Of a stretch of 64,000 nucleotides of DNA, positions 57,125 to 64,000 are shown piece after piece. The stretch is taken from the NCBI RefSeq assembly GCF_016086655.4, contig NC_052136.2, positions 2,914,001 to 2,978,000 of the forward strand, in the 5' to 3' direction. How positions within the stretch are numbered: the first letter of the stretch is position 1; each line of letters begins with the position of its first letter. Below the pieces are notes generated by a model, which did not search any database, was not told the origin of the DNA, and saw only the letters and a list, made by a program, of their open reading frames with translations. This DNA comes from Lepeophtheirus salmonis. Lineage: Eukaryota > Arthropoda > Copepoda > Siphonostomatoida > Caligidae. The position numbers and the translations under genes were made by a program.

Positions 57125-59915
57125 ATATAACATTTAATATCACCTGGAGGTTGAGTCTCTTTTTTTGTCTTCTATTGATTATTCAGTTATTATATAGAAC
57201 GGTGCTCACAATAAATGAAAGAAGAATCCATTAAATAAAAAGGAAAAACCAAGGAATTACTTTTCATCAAAACATTTAATTTAATTCGCTAAAACTCGAT
57301 TAAAATAGTTAAATATATGTATAAATCCTAAAAAAAGTATTATCAAGATAAATAAAGAATTGAATATGATGAGAAGCATACTGAAAAGTATTGGCGATAA
57401 AATCTAAATTGAAAGGAACAAAAAACCTTTTTAATAACCTAAGAGTGCATAATATCTCAGTTCACTACGTAGGGATAATAAATACGATTATAAGCCTTTT
57501 ATGTAATTTTAGAGGGAAAAACATCATATACACTATAGTCACAGCCAATGGTTGTCGATAAAATATCACAGGCTCTGAGGCATCTACAATTTTTATAATC
57601 CCCTCTCCGAAGCTTTTATCATAGGATGATGACTAGGGACCTTTCTGTGCATATAAATATATTATAAAAAATAATTTCGAATATATATTTTTGATTTCCC
57701 CAATTTTTCTATATATATATTTGGAATTATTGAATAATAACATTTAAAGTTGTCCTTCTATTTACGGATGATTTATAGTAATGTCTCTTCATATCGCAAG
57801 TAGTTTATGGAGCTAAAATGTTTTTTATGAGGAAACATGGATGTTATCCGAATGTTTCTTATATTTGGACTTGACTGTTATATTTATTTATAGTCTATAA
57901 GCAAATATGTGTATATTTAGATATGACCATCTATATAAAACATCACCTTGGAGGAAAAAATTATCAGCCAAAATAGATATCCTCTGATAAAAAATGATTT
58001 ATTTAACTTTATCAGGTGTGTTTTTGCAAATATGTATAAGAGACATTATGATAACTCATTAAACCGTGATTAAATAAACACCACATTGCTCTATACACTT
58101 TAATCAATGTCAGATTAAATGATTCTTCTGAATTGAAAAAAAAAATTATTATTTTTTTAAGAGTATCTAACACAAATTTCAAGAGTTTATAAAAATGTCT
58201 TCTGTGGTAATGATCGATTTGCCCGTACCCAATATTCTTGTTTTAAAAAGACGATAACTTATTCCATTCTATACTTTAGGCTGAGTTAATCACAAATCCA
58301 ATTAACTTAAATGTATTTAGAATACTCCTTTATGATGGTACTTTAATATATCAGATTTGTGTTTCGATAGTTAAAGATTTTATATAAGAAATTAAAGATG
58401 ATATAAATATAAAAAAAATTAAAAATATATATATTGTGCTATATAATTTCTAATAACATACAAACATAACAAATTGTCTAGATGAAAAGTCTAATTTTTA
58501 ATTTACTTTAAAAAATTATCAAATCAAAATTCAATAAGAAAATAGCAAAAAACACTTTTTTTTTTCTAATTTTTCAAAAAAAAGTTGTAAATAGTATTTA
58601 TTGGAATTGTAAAGAAGAACACAAATTTACCATTACTTTTTCCTTAATTGTTTAAAAAAGAAGCAATGAATAATATTGTTGTCATAAAATGACCCGCGAT
58701 AACTGGTTCATTTTTGGTAATTTTGCAAAAAAATATATAAATAAAATGTTTCGGAAGTTGAAAATGCCATATCACGTAGCTAAAAATTATTCAGAAAATG
58801 ACAGATATTGCAATTAAACCTCATTTTTTATTTTTCAAATTTATATGCAAACGAATCTCCATACAAACTTTATTTTATTTACAAATCCAATATTTCATTT
58901 GGAAGGTCATTTTTTTTTTTTTGCACATGAAAAAAACAATATAACTATTTTCACCAATTTCTTTTTTTGACCATCACTTTTTGGATTTTAAATAAATTTA
59001 AAAAATTAAATTATTCCAATAGTTGTTTTTTGGCACGCCTATCTCTTTTTAACTTTTACCTTAACGCCCTATCTAGTCTCCTTGAGCTCCATAAAATGGT
59101 TTTTGTTTTTTGGGTAAAGCATAAGCCCCCCTTATATTACCCCTTCCCCCCAAAATCGACACCACTGTCTTAGCCTGACCAGATTCAATAGGGGGAACCA
59201 TGCAAAATTTCAGCCTTCTAGGTTCAATTAATTATCTTTTATTTATATACAAATTATATCAGTGTCTTTTTCTACGTAAATAATATTATTTTACAAAAAT
59301 GAGTTAAAAATACTTTGGCAAAAAGCTTTAAAAATAATGTTATGGACTAATTGGATTGTGATTTTATATTGAGTAGAGGGTATTCCATGTGAAGTGTACA
59401 CACTTCCTACGCCATAGTCACCCATAATTTTGATCCTTTTTCTCAGGCTTTTATCCCAACATAAAACAACACTATGTGTGAAATTTTATACCAAAAGTGT
59501 GTACACGTTACATGAAATCCCCATATACCTTTTATTGATCTATTTGTTGAACTTTAATTGATCAAAAATAGACAGATTAAAGTCATACTTAAACACGCTC
59601 AATACCTATGTAAATAGTGTACTAACTGATCAAACTGTCAGTAAAAATTGATGTCAAATTACTCAACATCCATGGAAATGAAATTAGGGACTCTAAACTT
59701 TTGCTATATTCTGGGACATGAAGATTGAATAAAGTTAAATAGAAACAAACACTTTGATATTCTAAAGTTGTAGCTAACAATTTTATGTTTATACAAAAGC
59801 AAACTTTATGAAATTATCAATTTATGTCGAATGATTTTCCTGGTATCAACTTTTTCAAACAAGCCATGTTTCATATTGAATAGTATTTTTTATGATATTT
59901 TTTCAATTCATTACA
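57125..59915. other. Long AT-rich region upstream of the kinesin gene, no gene seen
   Basis: No conserved frame. A/T runs and a C-run patch at about 59128-59155 (CCCCTTATATTACCCCTTCC), of family G style. The kinesin promoter could be in the last kilobase or further up. Confidence 0.35.
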
Positions 59916-60003
59916 GGAACACACTACACATCATGTTTAAACGGATATTCCTATGAATTAAATGATTTGACTAAAATTACTCCTTGAATATAATACTCTC
60001 AAA

Positions 60004-60084
60004 ATGACTGCGGATCGAGAAGCAGTTAAAGTCATCGTTCGATGTCGACCTATGAACTCCAGGGAGAAATCCATCAAGAGCAAG
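60004..60084 (+). CDS. KIF17/OSM-3-like kinesin-2, exon 1 (start of motor domain)
   Basis: Residues 1-27 of a homodimeric kinesin-2 motor, a plus-end-directed microtubule motor used in intraflagellar transport and in transport to cilia and dendrites. It shows V-K-V-I-V-R-C-R-P-M-N (residues 8-18), the first beta strand and RCRP motif of N-terminal kinesins. The ATG is the first in frame after a TGA about 40 bp upstream. The exon ends AGCAAG|GTATTT in phase 0. A pyrimidine-rich TTACAG at 59911-59916 could be the acceptor of a 5' UTR exon; this is speculative. The closest match to my knowledge is KIF17 of animals and OSM-3 of nematodes. Confidence 0.88.
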
Positions 60085-60141
60085 GTATTTATGATTGTAA
60101 AATGAACGCTGTAAAATTATTCTCTATTCTCAAATATTTAG

Positions 60142-60297
60142 TCATGTGTTTTTATGGATTCAAAGATCAATCAATGTTCCTTAGTGCAAGTAAGTGAGTC
60201 GGGTGCTCCTCCAAAGAACTTCACATTTGATGGTTGCTATCATACGGATTCTACCACAGAACAAATATACTCTGAAATAACATATCCGTTAGTAGAA
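60142..60297 (+). CDS. KIF17/OSM-3-like kinesin-2, exon 2
   Basis: Residues 28-79, 52 codons, phase 0 at both ends. The acceptor is AAATATTTAG|TCATGT and the donor GAA|GTAAGT. It carries the P-P-K-N-F-T-F-D-G segment (about 51-59), the T-E-Q-I-Y stretch and the Y-P-L-V-E that leads into the P-loop exon. Inside it, at about 60189, is GTAAGTGAG, a sequence as donor-like as the real donor; using it would break the frame. The intron before it is only 57 bp. Confidence 0.88.
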
Positions 60298-60334
60298 GTA
60301 AGTTATTTAATAATATTATGTACGTTATAGTCGA

Positions 60335-60545
60335 CAGCTGTGTTGTGTCAGTCCTTATTTATTTGGTCCAGTCGTGTCTTAGGATCTGTTCTTAGTACTG
60401 TCGGTCCTTCGGACTGTCAGTACTAAAACTGATTAAACAAGGAAAATAAATAAATGACCTAAATTTAGCAGTTTGAGGACTGATATGCAGGAATGAACTG
60501 GACTAGACTACAGCCTTCAATACTAAATAAGGATCGACACAAAAC
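60335..60545. repeat. Dispersed repeat F, copy 2, in a kinesin intron
   Basis: TTATTTGGTCCAGTCGTGTC, GTCGGTCCTTCGGACTGTCA and GAACTGGACTAGACTACAGC then CTTCAATACTAAATAAGG match 27755-28130 in order. The GTCCTTCGGAC core is a perfect small hairpin. Confidence 0.6.
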
Positions 60546-62107
60546 TATTCTACAGGGCTCTCTTGTCCCACGCACTTCCAATCAACCTCACACTCTCACA
60601 ACAAACATGACATTTCTCACCCATATGTTACTCTACCATCAATCAAAACGGTTCAAAATGACTGATTTAGAACAACAAACTCTTCTGTCAAATGGAATCC
60701 ACACATTTCTGTCAAAAGGCCTCAAAACCTGCAATAAGCGTCCTTTAATGCTTATTCTGATGTCAATAATATTTTTTTTTTTGCATGTATTCTCCTTCAT
60801 TTATAATACAAACTATGAGAAAATGGTTGATTGACGTCATTACACTCATGATGTCACGTAGTTAGGCTGATGATCTCACATACTGATTTAAACACTTGAG
60901 AGCCCAAAGACTGTTTCACAAAGTTCATCATTGTAATAAGTCATGAAAGGACATTATTTTCTGTTTCATTATGCTTAAAATAGGAATTTTTACTATGCAA
61001 AAGTTTAATTAAGCTGTTGTATTTTTAATTAATCATTTACTAAAAAATTTACATAGAAAAATGCAGGGGTTTCCTGGAGTGAAATGTAATAGTATTCATA
61101 TTCTATTCATATATCAAGTGATTATTTAAATTCAATATTGAGTTAAAATTTAAACAAAAGAGTCGTTATTTTATATTATAACATTATTAGACAAGTATTT
61201 TTGCAACAAAATGTCTATAAAATTCAGCCGTCAGTATGTTATATTCAGAAATATGATTCTGGTTAAGTCATCTAATAAAAATATCAATTATTCAGTTAGA
61301 ATATAAGATTTAATTGGATTTTGAATTTTAACAATCAGTCAAAAATGAAATAAATATGAAGATTTTTGAGAAGTGCCATAAATGAATTACTTTTATAAAG
61401 AGGAGAACCTTCCAATTTAAAATAGCATTAGTGCGGCGAAAATATTTTAATTATATTGAAATACATACATACTTAGTTTATTATACATTTTTAAAACCAT
61501 TTATACCATAGTTAGGGATAATTCTTCTTTTAGAGGAAGATGTTCAAAGCACGATGATCTATTAAAGAATGAACAAGAAATAAATAAAAGCACACCGTTA
61601 TTTTTTCTTTCCTAATCACTAAACTCTGGGGGGTTCTCTACAAAAATCACACCCCTACTAATGACAACATAAATGTAAAATAAACTGTTTTTGTCTAACA
61701 AAAAAAAAATACTTTAATATTTTTTGCTTCAAATCAAAGAATTTTAAGAATAAATAAATTAAAATGCACTCTTAAGATAGTCAACCGGCAAGGAAAAAAT
61801 GCTAGTCACGTCCATGGATTCTTCCTAAGTTTGTAGTGCATGTCATTGGATATATAGGATATTAAAGGAGTGCTTTTGTATTTCAATCCAGATGACCCAC
61901 GTAATTTTACCATAGACATAAAATGTTTTAATAAATTGCTCTAGGGAAATACAACCTATCAAAATGTGTTAAAGTGAAAGTTGCTAGTTTTAGTATAATG
62001 AACTAGGAAATGGCATTTTCTTATGACATTGGTGCAATGATGCACTCTAGAAATGAACATAATATATTTATAGATATTTTTTGTAATCCATATTTATTTA
62101 AATTCAG
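60546..62107. other. Rest of kinesin intron 2
   Basis: AT-rich. A 113-codon open frame at 60493-60834 partly overlaps repeat F and has no motif, so I do not call it. No missing motor exon is needed, since residues 79 and 80 join directly. Confidence 0.5.
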
Positions 62108-62393
62108 GGAGTTTTGGAGGGCTACAATGGAACAGTGTTTGCATATGGACAAACAGGATGTGGCAAATCATTTACAATGCAGGGTATAACAGACCCTCCC
62201 ACTCAAAGAGGAATTATTCCAAGAGCTTTTGAACACATTTTTGATGCCATTGATGCCTCTCCAAATATGAAATATTTAGTGCATGCATCTTACCTTGAAA
62301 TATATAACGAAGAGATTAGAGATCTATTAGGTCAAGACTGTAAAAAGAAATTAGATTTGAAAGAACATCCGGATAGAGGTGTATATGTTCCAA
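62108..62393 (+). CDS. KIF17/OSM-3-like kinesin-2, exon 3 (P-loop), gene continues past the window
   Basis: Residues 80-174 and the first base of codon 175. The acceptor AATTCAG|GGAGTT joins in phase 0, giving the family's L-V-E-G-V-L-E-G-Y-N-G. The P-loop is G93-Q-T-G-C-G-K-S100, with cysteine at the variable position. Further on come Q-R-G-I-I-P-R-A-F-E-H (112-122), S-Y-L-E-I-Y-N-E (140-147) and the L-K-E-H-P-D-R-G-V-Y-V stretch typical of the KIF17 branch. The donor is CCAA|GTGAGT, phase 1. Switch I (N-x-x-S-S-R-S-H), switch II and the coiled-coil tail are not found in the remaining 1.6 kb, so the next exon is beyond the edge. The intron before it is 1,810 bp and repeat-bearing. Confidence 0.9.
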
Positions 62394-62667
62394 GTGAGTA
62401 AATATTAAGTTTTAATTTTCTATATATATGGAGTAAATAGTCAATACTCAATTATCGTTATCTATCACAATACCGTCAAATAAAAATACAATCCTTAAAG
62501 TGCAAGGATATAACAAAATGGGTTTGAAAGTGAGATACACTCGAGCCTTTAGCAATGACCAGGAGTTCTTATTACGACGTCAGATCTGTTTGGACTAAAT
62601 TTTGATGTATTCTAGAAGTATTATCGTTTAGTTGACGGAATTATGAGCAGTGATGGAAATCAGTAGC

Positions 62668-62843
62668 ATTTTTTAGCTCTCCCAACTTTTGGAGTTGACA
62701 AACTTAAGATGGTCTTTTCTTTTCCTAAGCTGTTATTATTATTATTTAATCCCTGAGAAGTGCACTTCCTTTTCTACTAAATGCAATTGTACACAAACCC
62801 AGATTGAACATTTGCGTGTGCTCATTACGGCCAAGGTTAAAAA
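62668..62843 (+). repeat. Dispersed repeat A, left module only
   Basis: CATTTTTTAGCTCTCCCAAC, TTTCCTAAGCTGTTATTATT, CTTTTCTACTAAATGCAATT and GATTGAACATTTGCGTG match 32400-32550. MITE B follows at once; the right module reappears at 63450. Confidence 0.65.
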
Positions 62844-63092
62844 GAAATACAAGGTTAGACCATCATGTAATCGGTCTTTCTATACTTTTCATTTTGATGT
62901 ACGTTACCGACTGCTCGGCAAGACAGACAGATTTTGAGGTCATAGAGTATAACATCGGTACCTTAATAGTAACAGTCAAAGAAGGCGATATATAGCTACT
63001 CTTGGTAACAGTTATCTCTATGACGTCACGATTAAAAGCGTGGTGGAAGTCAAACATCAGTTGGAAAAGCGTTGTAGTATATTCTTTATTTC
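62844..63092. mobile_element. MITE family B, copy 3
   Basis: The left end GAAATACAAGGTTAGACCAT is the exact reverse complement of the right end of copy 1. The middle has GTACGTTACCGACTGCTCGG and TATGACGTCACGATTAAAAG. The right end is more diverged (GTAGTATATTCTTTATTTC). Confidence 0.75.
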
Positions 63093-63449
63093 TATAAATC
63101 TTACTTACGACTAGCTTTTTGATCCACTCTCAACTTCGACTTTCAAAAAGGAAAGGAAAATGTTGAAAAAACATATGGTAGCTAGTCTTCTGCATTTTTC
63201 TTGTTGCCCGCTCTTAATTATTATTTAGAGAATAGTTCTTAGTTATTATATACAATGAATAAATAATCTTATCAATGCCACAGTATGAAATGACACGGCT
63301 TCTTAACAAAGGAGCTTGATTGATAAGAATACATTTTAAAATCAGAACCCTATGTAATACTTTGTTAGAGTTCATATTACGCGTAAAGTCTGCTGCTTTA
63401 AATCATACCAGATTCAACTTATGAAAATGAATGAATACAGCTGAAATTA

Positions 63450-63725
63450 AAGCTGTGCATAAATGACAGAGACTAACCTTGAGGATTTGTTGCAGAGTTA
63501 TTATTGTAAGTCCTAGTTGGACTCAGAGTAGAATTGGGAATCGACATCGGATTCATACTAGCTGATGTCTTTGATTATTTCCTTTTCTCTCTCGTGCCAG
63601 CCACTTATTGCTTATGTAATGAAATGTCATTACAGCTAAGCCACTATCTTCTAAAACATTCCTCAAAACGTCAGGGTTACCATATTGATTTTCGTTTTTT
63701 TAAAGCTCAAAATGCATTCGATTAG
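63450..63725 (+). repeat. Dispersed repeat A, copy 9 (right module)
   Basis: GACAGAGACTAACCTTGAGG, TTGCAGAGTTATTATTGTAA, GTCCTAGTTGGACTCAGAGT, CATTACAGCTAAGCCACTAT and GGGTTACCATATTGATTTTC are among the cleanest forms of the family. In kinesin intron 3. Confidence 0.75.
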
Positions 63726-64000
63726 GATCACTGATTATCTTAACAAAACGGAAATTGAGTATATAACCTAGGAAATATAAAATTATTTCAGTTGTGGTGA
63801 GTAAACACAAAAAACAATCTTGAACAAAAATTAAGCAAACGGTAAATACCCTATTAATGCTTTTACATTGTACATATGTGTAGATGCAGCTTTAAAATAT
63901 TTTTTAATTTTCACGAGAAAAAGAAAAAAACTATATTTACTTAATAAAAAATTGCCATGATAATTTTCATGGATAAAAAAATACACTTAAGTCTGAAATT
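63726..64000. other. AT-rich window end, kinesin intron 3
   Basis: No exon-like sequence continuing the motor domain was found. Confidence 0.4.

Noticed and set aside
56501..57234. Plus-strand frames of 75 and 95 codons
   Set aside because: Antisense to a minus-strand Tc1/mariner relic that aligns with 51700-52165.
60493..60834. 113-codon frame in kinesin intron 2 as a gene
   Set aside because: Overlaps repeat F, has no conserved motif, and the kinesin exons splice across it in frame.
62394..64000. A fourth kinesin exon inside the window
   Set aside because: Searched by eye in all plus frames for the switch I motif and the expected continuation; only repeats A and B and AT-rich DNA were found.

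Overview
The window reads as nuclear DNA of an animal, most likely an arthropod. It is about 65-70% A+T, its genes have introns with GT..AG boundaries, and it carries very many decayed Tc1/mariner, hAT and MITE-type elements. A divergent invertebrate-type anionic Cys-loop receptor and the Tc1/mariner transposase types resemble what I recall of parasitic copepods (sea lice such as Lepeophtheirus). That genus is an inference I could not test.

Only two host genes can be supported. (1) Minus strand, 31758-37724: a complete three-exon gene for a GlyR/GABA-A/GluCl-like Cys-loop ligand-gated ion channel of 366 residues, with a signal peptide, a Cys-loop, four membrane segments and an unusually short M3-M4 loop. 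Both introns join in phase. The first, about 4.0 kb, holds a broken Tc1 copy with a second repeat inside it and a tRNA-like sequence. (2) Plus strand, from 60004 to beyond the right edge: the 5' end of a homodimeric kinesin-2 (KIF17/OSM-3-like) gene. Three exons encode residues 1-174 of the motor domain, including the P-loop. The rest lies outside the window.

Layout: 1-31,600 is a repeat-dominated desert with a hAT-type element (3277-4044), Tc1/mariner relics, a LINE 3' end (about 13.2-14.9 kb), a MITE with long inverted repeats (20.04-20.35 kb) and two related mariner copies (29.1-31.2 kb). 31.6-37.8 kb is the channel gene. 38-60 kb is another desert with about ten more DNA-transposon relics and a 32-bp tandem repeat. 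60-64 kb is the kinesin gene, with repeats in its introns.

Reading the window against itself gives several dispersed repeat families: a roughly 435-bp family with at least nine copies, a roughly 260-bp MITE with an internally duplicated unit, a family with GGGCGTCCGCAGG-type ends, a family dense in GGTCTNGACC-like half-palindromes, and a family resembling a MITE I recall from other marine invertebrates. No prokaryotic-type system, CRISPR array, rRNA gene or confident functional tRNA was seen. The two host genes show no functional link to each other.
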